A stretch of DNA of 64,000 nt from Martinezella multihospitum (GCF_900094585.1 NZ_FMAG01000001.1:820530-884529); one strand, 5' to 3'; numbered from the stretch's first letter, positions 34,099 through 44,756 are shown. The notes: generated by a model from the letters alone, not told the origin. Numbers and translations: made by a program.

Positions 34099-35100
34099 AT
34101 GCTGATTGAAGATAAAATGAAGATAGCTACCGAGAAATACGCCTGGTCATCCTGCGAGCCTGCCGAGTTACAGGAAAGATTGAAGGGCGCGGATATATCG
34201 GTCGTTCTAGAACGAAGGCTGGGCAATCCGAACTTCCACATCGATGTCACGCTGGCCACAATCCGAAGGATGGCGGCTTGGAAGATTTTTTCAAGAACGG
34301 GTTATGAAATCCTCTATCTGTTTGATCCCGCCGACCGGATAGAGCTGCACTTCGTCGAAAACGGCGTGTTTCAAGTTGAAACGGAGGACCAGGAGTTCAC
34401 GGCGGCCGCAGGAACCGCTTTCATGCTGCTGTCTCCTGGCTCGACGAAAATCAAGGCGTCCGCGAATGCCCGCAAGGTTGCGCTTGCCATACCCCGCATT
34501 CATTGCCTGCCACTGATCGATATCGGAAAAGACGATCCTGGGTTGTTTTTTCGACGCTTCGCTTTAATGGCCGATATTGACGAGACGGGAATAAGAACGG
34601 TTCACCGCATGGCGGCCTTGCTGCTCGAGGCGGATGAGCATCCCTTCGCCGGCTCGCCATTAGGTGCCTCCCTTTTCAAAGAGGCGTTGATTGCGGCCTT
34701 CATGCAATCATGGCCGCAATCTATACAAAAGACCGTGATCCAGAGCGCGCGACCACGCAATCTGAAGCGGGCACTGGATTGGATTCAGACCCATCTGGGC
34801 GACGAGTTCACGGTACTCGATATTGCAAAAAATGCCGGCCAGAGCGTGCGCAGCCTGCAGATTTCCTTCCAGCAGAACATGGGCATGAATCCCCTGAATT
34901 ACGTACAGCGCCTCCGGCTGCAGCAAATCCATTACGATCTGCTTCACGGCGATGCCGGCGAAAACATATCCGAGATCGCCACGCGCTGGGGATTTACTCA
35001 CATGGGATATTTCGCAGCACGTTATCGTGCCATGTATGGTGTATCCCCGTCATCGACGCGCACCAGCCGTCACGACTTCGATGCGGGTGATAAGATTTGA
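34099..35100 (+). CDS. AraC-family transcriptional regulator
   Basis: A 333-residue protein with a C-terminal AraC DNA-binding domain: RALDWIQTHLGDEFTVLDIA, RSLQISFQQNMGMNPLNYVQ, then RLRLQQIHYDLL and TRWGFTHMGYFAARYRAMYG with the usual closing GVSPS. The N-terminal 220 residues hold an AraC-type sensor part (DRIELHFVENGVFQVETED), similar to proteins that bind an aromatic or small-molecule inducer. It lies between the receptor-like protein gene and the che operon, 226 bp from both, and may regulate either. The DNA upstream of 34099 is rather AT-rich. Confidence 0.88.
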   Translation: MLIEDKMKIATEKYAWSSCEPAELQERLKGADISVVLERRLGNPNFHIDVTLATIRRMAAWKIFSRTGYEILYLFDPADRIELHFVENGVFQVETEDQEFTAAAGTAFMLLSPGSTKIKASANARKVALAIPRIHCLPLIDIGKDDPGLFFRRFALMADIDETGIRTVHRMAALLLEADEHPFAGSPLGASLFKEALIAAFMQSWPQSIQKTVIQSARPRNLKRALDWIQTHLGDEFTVLDIAKNAGQSVRSLQISFQQNMGMNPLNYVQRLRLQQIHYDLLHGDAGENISEIATRWGFTHMGYFAARYRAMYGVSPSSTRTSRHDFDAGDKI

Positions 35101-35218
35101 TATCAGAAAAACGCAATCCTATCACTTAATCGCAGTTAATTATAAAATCAGCTACAGGTTGAGCATAAGTTTAACACACCGTTAGCCATTTAACGATTTC
35201 GTTACCTCAGCCAAGATT

Positions 35219-35231
35219 CACAATCATTGTG
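35219..35231. promoter_or_regulatory. Short inverted repeat upstream of the che operon
   Basis: CACAAT, a single C, then ATTGTG form a perfect 13-bp palindrome 95 bp before the first che gene. It lies at the end of an AT-rich stretch (35101-35220) likely to contain the operon promoter. The binding factor is unknown. Confidence 0.35.
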
Positions 35232-35326
35232 ACGCGGCCCTTTCATGAGAAAGGCCTCCAACAATCTTTCAGCCAAAAATCCTGAGTCGATCCGTGGGTG
35301 TACCGCGGACGCTCTGCGGGGTAGTT

Positions 35327-36409
35327 ATGCGCGTCTTCGTAATCGATGACAGTCCTTCCGTCGTGGCCACGCTTCGCCGCGTGGTCGAAGCCATCAAGGG
35401 CAGCGAGGTATTGTCGTTCCTTCATCCGAGTGATGCCCTCAAGCGGCTCGACGACCGGACGCCGGATCTCATTCTCGTCGACTATATGATGCCCGACATG
35501 AACGGCATCGAAGTGATCAGCCATGTGCGTAAGAACGCGCTTACCGCCCATGTGCCGACCATCATGATCACCTCCCGCAAGGAGGCCGACATCCGATTGG
35601 CAGCCATGAAAGCGGGTGCCACCGAATTCCTGAACAAGCCGATCGACGAGATGGAGCTGACGCTGCGCGTCCGCAACATTCTCGACATCGGAGAACAGCG
35701 GCTGGCGCTAGCCGCCAAGGCCGCGACGCTGCAGCGCGATTTCGACGCTGCGATGCAAAGGATCGAACGACACGAGGAAGAGATCATCTGGCGTCTCTCC
35801 AAGGCTATCGCTTGCCGCCACGGCGAAACGGCCGACCATCTGGACCGCGTCGCGATTGTTGCGCGCATGATCGCCGAAGAGGTGGGCCTGGATGCCGGCC
35901 AGTGCCGCATGATCTTTCTGGCGAGCGCGCTGCACGATGTTGGCAAGATCGGTCTGCCGGACACCATTCTCTCCAAGCCAGGCCCCCTGAGCCCGGACGA
36001 GCGCCGGCAAATGCAGCAGCATGCGGATTTCGGCGCCGAGATCCTCAGTGACAGCTCGAGCGAGCTGATCCAGATCGCACGCAAGATCGCCGAAAGCCAT
36101 CACGAGAGATGGGATGGTGCGGGCTATCCGAAAGGTCTTTCAGGTACCGCAATCCCGATCGAGGCTCGCATCGTCGCCATAGCCGATGTCTTCGACGCCC
36201 TCTGCTCGAAGCGGGCATACAAGGCCGCTTGGCCGATCGCCGACGCATTCCGCGAGATCGTCAACAGCAGCGGCACGCATTTCGATCCGGCCTGCGTCGC
36301 AGCCTTCTGCCGCCGCTGGACGGATATCAAGGCTCTCTTCGAGCCCCAGAACAGCGACGACCACGCAACGCCGATTTCCACACTTCAGTTATCCCGAGGT
36401 TCGGCATGA
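35327..36409 (+). CDS. Response regulator with HD-GYP cyclic-di-GMP phosphodiesterase domain
   Basis: A 360-residue protein. The receiver has VIDDSPS at the N-terminus, the phosphorylated Asp at 52 (LVDYMMPDMNG) and NKPID near 103. The output is an HD-GYP domain with HD at 203-204 (SALHDVGKIGLPD), HHE at 258-260 (ESHHERWDGAGYP) and IADVFDALCSKRAYK. All the metal-site and GYP residues are present, so cyclic-di-GMP hydrolysis is likely. ATG 35327 is preferred with GGGG ahead; a GTG at 35294 would add eleven residues. As the first gene of the che operon it would link chemosensory phosphorylation to cyclic-di-GMP levels. Confidence 0.93.
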   Translation: MRVFVIDDSPSVVATLRRVVEAIKGSEVLSFLHPSDALKRLDDRTPDLILVDYMMPDMNGIEVISHVRKNALTAHVPTIMITSRKEADIRLAAMKAGATEFLNKPIDEMELTLRVRNILDIGEQRLALAAKAATLQRDFDAAMQRIERHEEEIIWRLSKAIACRHGETADHLDRVAIVARMIAEEVGLDAGQCRMIFLASALHDVGKIGLPDTILSKPGPLSPDERRQMQQHADFGAEILSDSSSELIQIARKIAESHHERWDGAGYPKGLSGTAIPIEARIVAIADVFDALCSKRAYKAAWPIADAFREIVNSSGTHFDPACVAAFCRRWTDIKALFEPQNSDDHATPISTLQLSRGSA

Positions 36410-36732
36410 GCCAACAGTCAGAAATTCTCCACCTGCATGGGCCGCTGACGATCAAGACGATCACCAATGTCAGAGACATCGTTCAGGTCTATCTGCAGGA
36501 AGCAGCTTTGCGCAACCATGCCCTGATCATCGATATCGACAGCGGTGAGGAGATCGACCTCACCCTACCGCAACTGCTTCTCTCCGCACGGCAAACAGCC
36601 GCTCGTGCCGGCGTGGCAGTCACATTGAGCAAACCAGCAGACGGCAATTTTCTGACCGTCCTGCAACGTGCAGGTCTCCTTTGCGGCGACCGGCAAAAAG
36701 ACAGCTTCTGGCTAGAAGGAAAAGCAGCATGA
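36406..36732 (+). CDS. STAS-domain protein (anti-sigma-factor-antagonist type)
   Basis: A 108-residue protein with a single STAS-like fold: MSQQSEILHLHGPLTIKTIT, then AALRNHALIIDIDSGEEIDL and RAGVAVTLSKPADGN. The usual phosphorylatable Ser/Thr position after the conserved Asp reads DSGEEIDLTLPQLL, so its phosphorylation is uncertain. It overlaps the HD-GYP gene stop and the CheY start (both ATGA), which puts it firmly in the chemosensory operon. Comparable small STAS proteins occur in chemosensory operons that control functions other than swimming. Exact partner unknown. Confidence 0.8.
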   Translation: MSQQSEILHLHGPLTIKTITNVRDIVQVYLQEAALRNHALIIDIDSGEEIDLTLPQLLLSARQTAARAGVAVTLSKPADGNFLTVLQRAGLLCGDRQKDSFWLEGKAA

Positions 36733-37097
36733 GCGCCAATATTCTCACCGTCGATGACTCCGCCAGCATTCGACTGACCACGCGCATTGCGCTGACCAAC
36801 GCCGGATATTCCGTCACCGAGGCGGTCGACGGCGCAGACGGCCTCACCAAGTTGAAGTCGGGCAACTTCGATCTCATCGTCACCGACCTCAACATGCCGA
36901 ACATGGATGGCCTGACGATGATCCGCAGCCTGCGGCAGCTGCCGGCCTACATGGGAACGCCGGTCATCTTCCTGACCACGGAGTCGGACGGCGATCTCAA
37001 GCAACAGGCGAAGGCCGCCGGCGCGACGGGATGGCTGACGAAGCCCTTCGACCCTGAAACCCTCATCAAGATCGCGCGCAAGGTTCTCGGCAAATGA
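36729..37097 (+). CDS. cheY: CheY-type single-domain response regulator
   Basis: A 122-residue receiver without output domain. It has the acidic pocket TVDDSASIR, phosphorylated Asp at 53 (LIVTDLNMPNMDGL), Thr in FLTTESDG and Lys in TKPFDPETL. This is the standard CheY arrangement. It overlaps both the STAS gene and cheA by 4 bp. CheA at 37094 is the expected phosphodonor. Whether it binds a flagellar motor cannot be told, since no flagellar gene is in view. Confidence 0.93.
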   Translation: MSANILTVDDSASIRLTTRIALTNAGYSVTEAVDGADGLTKLKSGNFDLIVTDLNMPNMDGLTMIRSLRQLPAYMGTPVIFLTTESDGDLKQQAKAAGATGWLTKPFDPETLIKIARKVLGK

Positions 37098-39118
37098 ACG
37101 AACTCGATCCGATCGCCGTTTTCAGGACGGAGGCCGCCGAACAGCTCGAGCTGATCGAAGCCGGCCTCCTCGATCTGATGCGCGATCTGAGCGACCGCGC
37201 TCAGATCGATGCGGTCTTCCGGGGCCTCCATACCCTGAAGGGATCGGGCTCGATGTTCGGCTTCGATCAGCTGGCCGCCTTCACCCATCATTGCGAAACC
37301 GCTTTCGACCGGGTGCGCAAGGGCGAGGCGCCGGCCACGAAGGAACTGGTGAGCGCCGTTCTCGATGCGCAGGGCCACATGCAGGCGCTTCTGGAAAGCC
37401 CGAACGGCGATCACGAGGCCATGAGCTCCGTGCTCCTCGAAAAATTGCGTCAGGCCGTCGGTGCAGCCGGATCGCATGCTCTAACGGCCGCGCCCGTCAG
37501 CGTGCCGGCAGCTGCGACGCCTGCCGCGAAAACCGGTGGCTCCAAGGCATGGCATCTGAAATTCAGTCTGCCTGCCAATTCGATGGTCAACGGCACCAAT
37601 CCGCTCGGGCTGCTGGACGAGTTGCGCGAGCTCGGCGAATGCCGGATCGAAGCCGATACCGACGCGATCCCGCTGCTTGCGGACCTCGAACCGCGCGATC
37701 TTCACATCGGCTGGACGGTTCACCTGACGACGGAAAAGCCACGCTCGGATATCGAAGACGTCTTCATCTTCGTCATGGACGACATGGTGATGGAGCTGGA
37801 GGGACTTCAGACGCAGACCGAACCGGTCCCGGCACCGGTCGCCACAAAGCCAGAACAGCCGATCGAGGACGAACCATCAAAGGCCGCCGCCCAGCCGATC
37901 GATGCGGGCAAGGCTCAGCCTGTCGATGCCAAATCGCAGAAGCAGGCCGACAATGTTCGCGTGCCTGCCCTCCGTCTCGACGAGATGATGGACAGGGTCG
38001 GAGAACTGGTGATCGCCCAATCGCGGCTGAGCCAGATGGCGAATTCCGCCGCCGATCTCGGCCTGCGCTCGGTCTCGGAAGAAATCGAGCGGCTCGCCGG
38101 CGAATTGCGGGACACGATGATGGTCCTGCGCATGATGCCGGTGGCGAGCCTCTTCAGCCGCTTCCGCCGGCTGGTCCACGATCTCGCCCGTGAAACCGGC
38201 AAGGATATCGAACTCGTCACCGAGGGCGAGAGCACCGAGGTCGACAAGACGGTCATCGACCGCCTGGCCGATCCACTCGTTCACCTCGTCCGCAACTCGA
38301 TAGACCATGGCCTGGAAAACCCGGATGATCGCGTCGCAGCCGGTAAGCCGGTGACTGGCCGGGTCTTCCTTTCGGCGCACCAGACCGGCAGTGAAGTCGT
38401 CATCTCCATCAAGGACGATGGCCGCGGCATAGACCGGCAGAGGGTGCGCGCCAAGGCGGAGGCCAACGGCCTGATCCAGCCCGGCGCCCAGCTTTCGGAC
38501 AAGGAACTGCTGCAGCTGATCTTCCAGCCCGGCTTCTCGACGGCGGAAAAGGTCACCAATCTCTCCGGCCGCGGCGTCGGCATGGACGTGGTCAAGAAGA
38601 CGATCGAGACGCTGCGCGGGGCGATCGATATCACCAGCGAATTCGGCAAGGGTTCTGAGATCGCGCTACGCATTCCGCTGACGCTTGCCATCATCGACGG
38701 CCTCCTCGTTCGTGTCGGCAGCGGGCGCTACGTGATCCCGCTCGCCGCCGTCGAGGAGTGCCTTGAACTTTCGGTCGAACAGGACCTGCGCTCGCGCGGC
38801 CGCAGCTTCATCTCGCTGCGTGACAACCTCGTGCCGTTCCTGCGCCTGCGCGAGCTCTTCCGCACCGGCACGGAGCCCGATCCCTATCAGAAGGTGGTGG
38901 TGATCTCGACCGGCAGCGAGCGCGTCGGTCTTGTCGTCGATCAGATCATCGGCGACCACCAGACTGTCATCAAGTCGATGTCGAAGCTTCACGACCACGT
39001 CTCCACCTTCTCCGGCGCGACCATTCTCGGCGACGGCAACGTGGCCCTGATCCTCGACGTCGTCCATCTCATCACGGCCGGACAGCACCAGGAGGCGCAA
39101 TTGCGGGCAGCAGGATGA
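37094..39118 (+). CDS. cheA: Chemotaxis histidine kinase CheA
   Basis: A 674-residue CheA. The Hpt domain has the phosphorylated His at 46 (FRGLHTLKGSGSMFGFD). A ferredoxin-like middle domain (residues about 150-235, WHLKFSLPANSMVNGTNPLG to VFIFVMDDM) takes the place of the E. coli P2 domain. Then come dimerisation (RLDEMMDRVGELVIAQSRLS), the ATP domain (NSIDHGLENPDDR, DDGRGID, FSTAEKVTNLSGRGVGMDVV) and the C-terminal CheW-like domain (SGRYVIPLAAVEECLEL). All catalytic boxes look intact. It overlaps cheY and cheW. Confidence 0.96.
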   Translation: MNELDPIAVFRTEAAEQLELIEAGLLDLMRDLSDRAQIDAVFRGLHTLKGSGSMFGFDQLAAFTHHCETAFDRVRKGEAPATKELVSAVLDAQGHMQALLESPNGDHEAMSSVLLEKLRQAVGAAGSHALTAAPVSVPAAATPAAKTGGSKAWHLKFSLPANSMVNGTNPLGLLDELRELGECRIEADTDAIPLLADLEPRDLHIGWTVHLTTEKPRSDIEDVFIFVMDDMVMELEGLQTQTEPVPAPVATKPEQPIEDEPSKAAAQPIDAGKAQPVDAKSQKQADNVRVPALRLDEMMDRVGELVIAQSRLSQMANSAADLGLRSVSEEIERLAGELRDTMMVLRMMPVASLFSRFRRLVHDLARETGKDIELVTEGESTEVDKTVIDRLADPLVHLVRNSIDHGLENPDDRVAAGKPVTGRVFLSAHQTGSEVVISIKDDGRGIDRQRVRAKAEANGLIQPGAQLSDKELLQLIFQPGFSTAEKVTNLSGRGVGMDVVKKTIETLRGAIDITSEFGKGSEIALRIPLTLAIIDGLLVRVGSGRYVIPLAAVEECLELSVEQDLRSRGRSFISLRDNLVPFLRLRELFRTGTEPDPYQKVVVISTGSERVGLVVDQIIGDHQTVIKSMSKLHDHVSTFSGATILGDGNVALILDVVHLITAGQHQEAQLRAAG

Positions 39119-39627
39119 TCGACGCAGACGCAAAATCGGACCATCGCGCCGTCTGGAAAGGCGCCGACGAACTTTCGGTCCTCACCTTCAGCCTCAATGG
39201 CGAGACTTTCGCCATCGACGCGGTCATCGTTCAGGAAATCCTCGATCTGCTGCCTGAAACCAGCGTTCCCGGCAGCCTGCCCTTCGTCGGCAGCGTCATC
39301 AACTTCCGCGGCAAGGTCATTCCGCTTGCCGACATCCGCATCGCCTTCGGCATGGAGGCGGCCAATGTCACCATCGACAGCCGTATCGTCGTCACCGAAC
39401 TCGAACTGGATGGCGAGACGACCCTGATCGGCATTCGCACCGACAAGGTGCATGAAGTCACCCAGCTTTCACAGGCGGCAAGCGAACCGCCGCCCGTCAT
39501 CGGCATGCGCTGGCGCCCCGACTACATCCATGCCCTCGTCAAACGCGGCGGCGAATTTATCATCCTGCCGAACCTGCAGGCGATCTTCTCGTCGCAGCGG
39601 GCGGTTGCGGTCAGAGCAACAGCATGA
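39115..39627 (+). CDS. cheW: CheW coupling protein, first copy
   Basis: A 170-residue CheW that joins receptors to CheA. Core signatures are [40 protein letters not shown] and [15 protein letters not shown]. Start overlaps the CheA stop. The second CheW at 43383 is clearly different, so this operon carries two coupling proteins, one beside CheA and one after the receptors. Confidence 0.94.
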   Translation: MIDADAKSDHRAVWKGADELSVLTFSLNGETFAIDAVIVQEILDLLPETSVPGSLPFVGSVINFRGKVIPLADIRIAFGMEAANVTIDSRIVVTELELDGETTLIGIRTDKVHEVTQLSQAASEPPPVIGMRWRPDYIHALVKRGGEFIILPNLQAIFSSQRAVAVRATA

Positions 39628-39652
39628 ATTACCCGGAAAAGGAGGCCATCAG

Positions 39653-41362
39653 ATGCGCTTTACGATCAAGCTCAAACTGCTTCTAACGTTTGCTGTCGTG
39701 ATCGCCATGCTTCTTGGCACGGCCATCTACAGCATCGCAACCCTCGGCCAGGTCAACGACAACTGGTCCGATACATTGACGGGGCCTGCCGAACGGCTGC
39801 GGCTTGCCCAGAATCTCGATATTGCCGTCCTGCAGCAGCTGCGGCAGCAAAAGAACATGCTGTCATCCGCATCGGTCAATGAAACCAAGGACTATATTGC
39901 CAAGAGCGACGCTGCGCGTGCGGAGTTCGATACCGACCTTGCGAAGATCCTGGCCAATACCACTGCTCAGGACATGGCATTCTGGACACAGATCAAGGAT
40001 CTATCCGCCAATTGGCGCAATGCGGACGACCGTATCCGTACAATGATGCTTGCCGGAGACGCTGGCGGCGCGCTGCATATTTCAACGACGGACGCGCGCG
40101 ACATAAGCACCAAGATCGACAATGTGCTTGCACAGGTCTTCGATTCCGAACGGGCGAGACTGAAACAGGCGGATCAGGATGCCGCCAGCGACTATGCGAA
40201 TGCCCGCCTGATCCTCATCATCATCGCCTCAACGGCATCGATCCTCGCATTTCTTTCGGCGATCTGGATCATCATCTCGATCAACAAGGGCATCAGCCGC
40301 GCAGTCAAGACCGTCCAGACCGTCGCCGACGGCGATCTGACTGAATTCGCCGTGATCACCACCAAGGACGAGATCGGCGAGCTTCTGGGCCACGTCAACT
40401 CGATGATCGAACGACTTCGCGGTGTCGTCGCCGATGCGCTGTCGGCCTCCGACAACGTCTCGTCGGGCAGCCAGCAACTGTCGGCCGGTTCCGAACAGCT
40501 GTCGCAGGGCGCGACCGAACAGGCCTCATCCGCCGAGGAAGCCTCCGCCTCGATGGAAGAGATGGCCGCCAACATCAAGCAGAATGCCGACAACGCGGCT
40601 CAGACCGAAAAGATCGCCCGCCAGTCCGCCAAGGACGCCGAGATCAGCGGCCAGGCCGTCGACCGTGCTGTCAACGCCATGCGCACCATCGCCGAGAAGA
40701 TCTCGATCGTCCAGGAGATCGCCCGCCAGACCGACCTGCTGGCGCTTAACGCTGCCGTCGAAGCCGCGCGTGCCGGCGAGCATGGCCGCGGCTTTGCCGT
40801 CGTCGCCTCGGAAGTGCGCAAGCTGGCAGAACGCAGCCAGGCGGCGGCCGCCGAAATCTCCAGCCTGTCGGGCGAGACCGTGACGGTCGCAACCGAGGCC
40901 GGCGACATGCTGTCGCGCCTCGTTCCCGATATCCGCAAGACGGCTGAACTGGTGGCTGAAATCTCGGCCGCCTGCCGTGAACAGGATATCGGTGCATCGC
41001 AGATCAACGAGGCGATCCAGCAGCTCGACAAGGTGACGCAGCAGAATGCCGGCGCCTCCGAAGAAATGTCGGCAACGTCAGAGGAGCTCGCAGCCCAGGC
41101 CGAGGAACTGCAGGCCTCCATCGCCTTCTTCCGGGTCGATCAGGCCAATGCCCGCAAGGCACAGGCCGCGCATGCTCCGGTCCACCACACCGCCAGCCCA
41201 GCCAAGGCCAAACCTGCCGCCAAGGCACCGGCAGCCAGAACTCCGGCCGCACGGTCAGACAACAGCGTCGCCGCGCAGCAGGCTCGTCTCAAGGGTTTTA
41301 CCCTCGACATGTCCATGGGCGGGCCGGACGCTGATGACAATGATTTTCGCCAGAGCGCCTGA
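39653..41362 (+). CDS. Methyl-accepting chemotaxis protein, first copy
   Basis: A 569-residue receptor. Transmembrane helices lie at about 8-30 and 186-210, with a four-helix-bundle-type periplasmic domain of about 155 residues between ([15 protein letters not shown] is characteristic). HAMP spans about 211-258, then the methylation helices and tip: [20 protein letters not shown] with [20 protein letters not shown]. The C-terminus is an Ala/Lys/Pro-rich linker ending DDNDFRQSA; it lacks an NWETF-type CheR tether. ATG 39653 has AAAGGAGG upstream. From residue 255 on it is almost identical to the next receptor. Confidence 0.95.
   Translation: MRFTIKLKLLLTFAVVIAMLLGTAIYSIATLGQVNDNWSDTLTGPAERLRLAQNLDIAVLQQLRQQKNMLSSASVNETKDYIAKSDAARAEFDTDLAKILANTTAQDMAFWTQIKDLSANWRNADDRIRTMMLAGDAGGALHISTTDARDISTKIDNVLAQVFDSERARLKQADQDAASDYANARLILIIIASTASILAFLSAIWIIISINKGISRAVKTVQTVADGDLTEFAVITTKDEIGELLGHVNSMIERLRGVVADALSASDNVSSGSQQLSAGSEQLSQGATEQASSAEEASASMEEMAANIKQNADNAAQTEKIARQSAKDAEISGQAVDRAVNAMRTIAEKISIVQEIARQTDLLALNAAVEAARAGEHGRGFAVVASEVRKLAERSQAAAAEISSLSGETVTVATEAGDMLSRLVPDIRKTAELVAEISAACREQDIGASQINEAIQQLDKVTQQNAGASEEMSATSEELAAQAEELQASIAFFRVDQANARKAQAAHAPVHHTASPAKAKPAAKAPAARTPAARSDNSVAAQQARLKGFTLDMSMGGPDADDNDFRQSA
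40415..41362 (+). repeat. Direct repeat copy 1: signalling half of the first receptor
   Basis: This 948-bp segment recurs at 42435-43382 at a fixed offset of 2020 bp with no length change. The encoded 315 residues differ at two positions that I can see (Thr/Ala in the linker and Gln/Glu near the end), and base differences are mostly silent. Confidence 0.85.
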
Positions 41363-41552
41363 GCGCCTGGCCTGACATCAACAAACATCGGCGCCGGGAG
41401 GCGCCGGATCAAAGGCCGGCAAATGCTATTGCAGGCCTCAAGAACCGGTTCCGGTTCGCGGAAGGGTGAATGTATCGGTCTTCGCGCATCAAGACGGCTC
41501 CCCGTCTGACTTTTCAATCATCAAACCCTCCATCTCCAGGAGCTTTTCAGAG

Positions 41553-43382
41553 ATGCGCTTTACTATCAAACTCAAACTGGCAATCGCCTTCGGCTTCCTG
41601 ATCCTCTTGTCGACCGGCATGTCGGTCCTCGCAATCATGAGCCTGTCTTCCCTCAACTCCGCCATCACCGATATTGTCCAGGGGCCGGCCAACAATCTCC
41701 GCAACTCCGGCGATCTTTCCAGCGCCGTGCTGGATGCGATCCGCAATGAAAAGAACGCCATCCTCAACACCGATCCGCAGGCGATCGGCGGCTACATCGA
41801 CGCCGTTCACGAGAAAGAAGTCACGATCGAACAGCTCGTACAGAAGCTTGCGCAAGATCCGGCGATTTCCGACAAGGTTGCCGAGTTTTCCAAGCAGTAT
41901 CCGGCCTGGAAGCAGATCGACGATCAGATCCTGAAGCTTGCGGCCGAGAATACCGACGAAAGCAACCGCAAGGCTGGCGCTCTCTCCATGGGCGAGGGAC
42001 GCAAGGCAAGCGACCTGCTCCAGGATGCGCTTGAGACCGTCAACAAGGCAATTCTTAATGATTTGCATCAAACCGATCTGTCGACCAACGACCAATATGC
42101 GTCTGCGCGAAATCTGCTGCTGACGTCGCTTGGCATCATGTTCGTGATTTCTACGGCCGTTGCCATCTGGATCGCACTCGGCATCAATCGCGGGCTGAAG
42201 AAGATCCAGGCCGTTGCCGAAGGTGTCGCTATCGGTGATCTCAATCAGAACATCGAGATCAAGACCAATGACGAGATCAAGGACCTCGTCAACACCATCA
42301 ACGTCATGACCGGAAATCTGCGCAACACCGCAACGATCGCCGACCAGATCGCCAATGGCGACCTGACGGTGAAGCCGAAGCCGATGTCGGAGAAGGATAC
42401 GCTCGGCATGTCGCTGCAGTCGATGGTCGAGCGGCTGCGCGGTGTCGTTGCCGATGCGCTGTCGGCCTCCGACAACGTCTCGTCGGGCAGCCAGCAACTG
42501 TCGGCCGGTTCCGAACAACTGTCTCAAGGTGCGACCGAACAGGCTTCATCCGCTGAAGAAGCCTCCGCCTCGATGGAAGAGATGGCCGCCAATATCAAAC
42601 AGAACGCCGACAATGCGGCTCAGACCGAAAAGATCGCCCGCCAGTCCGCCAAGGACGCCGAGATCAGCGGCCAGGCCGTCGATCGTGCCGTCAACGCCAT
42701 GCGCACCATCGCCGAGAAGATCTCCATCGTGCAGGAGATCGCCCGCCAGACCGACCTGCTGGCGCTTAACGCTGCCGTCGAAGCCGCGCGTGCCGGCGAG
42801 CATGGCCGCGGCTTTGCCGTCGTCGCCTCGGAAGTGCGCAAGCTGGCCGAGCGCAGCCAGGCGGCAGCTGCCGAAATCTCCAGCCTCTCCGGCGAGACCG
42901 TCACGGTCGCGACCGAGGCCGGCGACATGCTGTCGCGCCTCGTTCCCGATATCCGCAAGACGGCCGAACTGGTGGCCGAAATCTCGGCTGCCTGCCGCGA
43001 GCAGGATATCGGTGCCTCGCAGATCAACGAGGCGATCCAGCAACTCGACAAGGTGACGCAGCAGAATGCCGGCGCCTCCGAAGAAATGTCGGCAACATCG
43101 GAAGAACTGGCCGCCCAGGCGGAGGAGCTGCAGGCCTCCATCGCCTTCTTCCGCGTCGATCAGGCCAATGCCCGCAAGGCCCAGGCCGCCCATGCTCCTG
43201 TCCATCACACCGCCAGTCCGGCCAAGGCCAAACCTGCCGCCAAGGCACCTGCTGCCAGAGCCCCAGCCGCACGGTCAGACAACAGCGTCGCCGCGCAGCA
43301 AGCTCGTCTCAAGGGCTTTACCCTCGACATGTCCATGGGTGGACCCGATGCGGATGATAACGACTTCAGGGAGAGCGCATAA
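41553..43382 (+). CDS. Methyl-accepting chemotaxis protein, second copy
   Basis: A 609-residue receptor with the same MRFTIKLKL start as its neighbour but a different sensor domain. TM1 is about 8-30 and TM2 about 190-212 ([20 protein letters not shown]), then an extended HAMP region of about 85 residues with two HAMP-like units ([20 protein letters not shown], and [18 protein letters not shown]). The signalling half from residue 295 matches the first receptor almost residue for residue and ends [17 protein letters not shown] precedes the ATG. The pair therefore samples different ligands but should couple to the same CheA/CheW. Confidence 0.95.
   Translation: MRFTIKLKLAIAFGFLILLSTGMSVLAIMSLSSLNSAITDIVQGPANNLRNSGDLSSAVLDAIRNEKNAILNTDPQAIGGYIDAVHEKEVTIEQLVQKLAQDPAISDKVAEFSKQYPAWKQIDDQILKLAAENTDESNRKAGALSMGEGRKASDLLQDALETVNKAILNDLHQTDLSTNDQYASARNLLLTSLGIMFVISTAVAIWIALGINRGLKKIQAVAEGVAIGDLNQNIEIKTNDEIKDLVNTINVMTGNLRNTATIADQIANGDLTVKPKPMSEKDTLGMSLQSMVERLRGVVADALSASDNVSSGSQQLSAGSEQLSQGATEQASSAEEASASMEEMAANIKQNADNAAQTEKIARQSAKDAEISGQAVDRAVNAMRTIAEKISIVQEIARQTDLLALNAAVEAARAGEHGRGFAVVASEVRKLAERSQAAAAEISSLSGETVTVATEAGDMLSRLVPDIRKTAELVAEISAACREQDIGASQINEAIQQLDKVTQQNAGASEEMSATSEELAAQAEELQASIAFFRVDQANARKAQAAHAPVHHTASPAKAKPAAKAPAARAPAARSDNSVAAQQARLKGFTLDMSMGGPDADDNDFRESA
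42435..43382 (+). repeat. Direct repeat copy 2: signalling half of the second receptor
   Basis: Partner of the segment at 40415-41362 (offset 2020 bp). The divergence of the sensor parts next to near-identity here suggests recent duplication of the signalling half or continuing gene conversion. Confidence 0.85.
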
Positions 43383-43892
43383 ATGGCTGCGACCAGCACC
43401 GAAGCGCAATATGTGACGTTCGGTCTCGGCGACGAGTGCTTCGCCGTGCCCGTCACGGTGGTCCGGGAAATCCTGGACCACCAGGATGCCTTTCGCATTC
43501 CGCATGGGCCGGACTATCTGCTCGGCCTGCGTGACGTCCGCGGCCAGGGCGTACCGGTCATCGATCTGCGTCTGCGCCTGGGCATGTCGCCCACGACGAA
43601 GACGCCGCATACGCGCATCCTCGTGATCGACATCCCGATCGCCGACAAGATCCTGACGCTCGGTCTCGTCGCCGATCGCGTCTTCGAAGTCACGTCCTTC
43701 AAGCATGAATCGATCGAAAGCGCCCCCGATATCGGGGTGCGCTGGCCATCCGAATATATAGCCGGCGTCGTGCGCCGCGACGGCGGGTTCGTTGTCATCA
43801 TCGATCTCGCAAAACTCTTCTCATCGACCGACAAGGTGTCGCTGATGGGTGTGGGGATGGGCCAGAGAGCCTCCGAATTGGCCGCTGTTTGA
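43383..43892 (+). CDS. CheW coupling protein, second copy
   Basis: A 169-residue CheW: QYVTFGLGDECFAVPVTVVR, then RDVRGQGVPVIDLRLRLG and GVRWPSEYIAGVVRRDGGFV. Its ATG follows the receptor stop with no gap, so the two are coupled. It differs throughout from the CheW at 39115 and may favour a different receptor or CheA surface. Confidence 0.94.
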   Translation: MAATSTEAQYVTFGLGDECFAVPVTVVREILDHQDAFRIPHGPDYLLGLRDVRGQGVPVIDLRLRLGMSPTTKTPHTRILVIDIPIADKILTLGLVADRVFEVTSFKHESIESAPDIGVRWPSEYIAGVVRRDGGFVVIIDLAKLFSSTDKVSLMGVGMGQRASELAAV

Positions 43893-43904
43893 GTAGGGCG
43901 TAAA

Positions 43905-44756
43905 GTGGCGTTGCAGGATGTAAGAGACTACGGAGACCAGGGGCTGAGCCGGCGGAACTTCGACCAGCTTGCCCGCTATATCTACGACTATAGCGGCATC
44001 AAGATGCCTCCGGGCAAGCGCACGATGCTGGAAGGACGATTGCGGCGCCGGTTGCGGGCAACCGGAATCGGCGACCTCGATGATTACTGCGACTATCTGT
44101 TCAAGCGCGGCGGCATCGATCGCGAAGCGATCCACCTGATCGACGCGGTCACGACCAACAAGACGGACTTTTTCCGGGAACCGAAGCATTTCGAGCATCT
44201 CGAAAGTGCCGCCGTTCCCGAGCTGCTTGCAGCGGGACACAGCCGCCTCAGGATCTGGAGTGCAGCCTGTTCCGTCGGCGCAGAGCCCTACACGATCGCC
44301 ATGGTCATGGAGGACTATCGCGAAGTCCACGGCGCGCCCGAGTACAGCATCCTTGCGACCGATCTGTCGACCGATGTTCTCCGAGCGGCGCGCAGGGGCG
44401 TCTATCCCGCCGGGATGATCGATCCCGTCGATCGGCCGCGGCGTTTGCGCTATGTCATGGAAGCGCGCGACCCGGAGCGCGGCGAAGTTCGCATTCACCC
44501 CAAACTGCGCTCAAGGATCGGCTTCGGCCGTCTCAATCTCATGGATCGCGTCTATGAGATCGGCGACAAGGTTCATATCGTCTTCTGCCGCAACGTGCTG
44601 ATCTATTTCGACAAGCCGACGCAGGAGAAGGTTCTTTCCAGGCTTTGCGAGAAGCTGGTAACGGGCGGCTTCCTCTATGTCGGCCATTCCGAGACGATCA
44701 GTGGGCTCAATCTGCCGGTCAAGCAGGTCGCCAACACGGTCTTCAGAAAGGTCTGA
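43905..44756 (+). CDS. cheR: Chemotaxis protein methyltransferase CheR
   Basis: A 283-residue CheR that methylates receptor glutamates. The N-terminal helical domain ([20 protein letters not shown]) precedes the SAM domain: [51 protein letters not shown] and [17 protein letters not shown]. Start is GTG 43905 with GTAGGG ahead. The beta-subdomain insert typical of tether-binding CheR is short, in line with receptors that lack an NWETF tail. Confidence 0.95.
   Translation: MALQDVRDYGDQGLSRRNFDQLARYIYDYSGIKMPPGKRTMLEGRLRRRLRATGIGDLDDYCDYLFKRGGIDREAIHLIDAVTTNKTDFFREPKHFEHLESAAVPELLAAGHSRLRIWSAACSVGAEPYTIAMVMEDYREVHGAPEYSILATDLSTDVLRAARRGVYPAGMIDPVDRPRRLRYVMEARDPERGEVRIHPKLRSRIGFGRLNLMDRVYEIGDKVHIVFCRNVLIYFDKPTQEKVLSRLCEKLVTGGFLYVGHSETISGLNLPVKQVANTVFRKV

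Noticed and set aside
32226..34109. Plus-strand open frame of 627 codons
   Set aside because: It is antisense to the receptor-like protein gene, which has the coherent coiled-coil sequence and receptor-tip motif.
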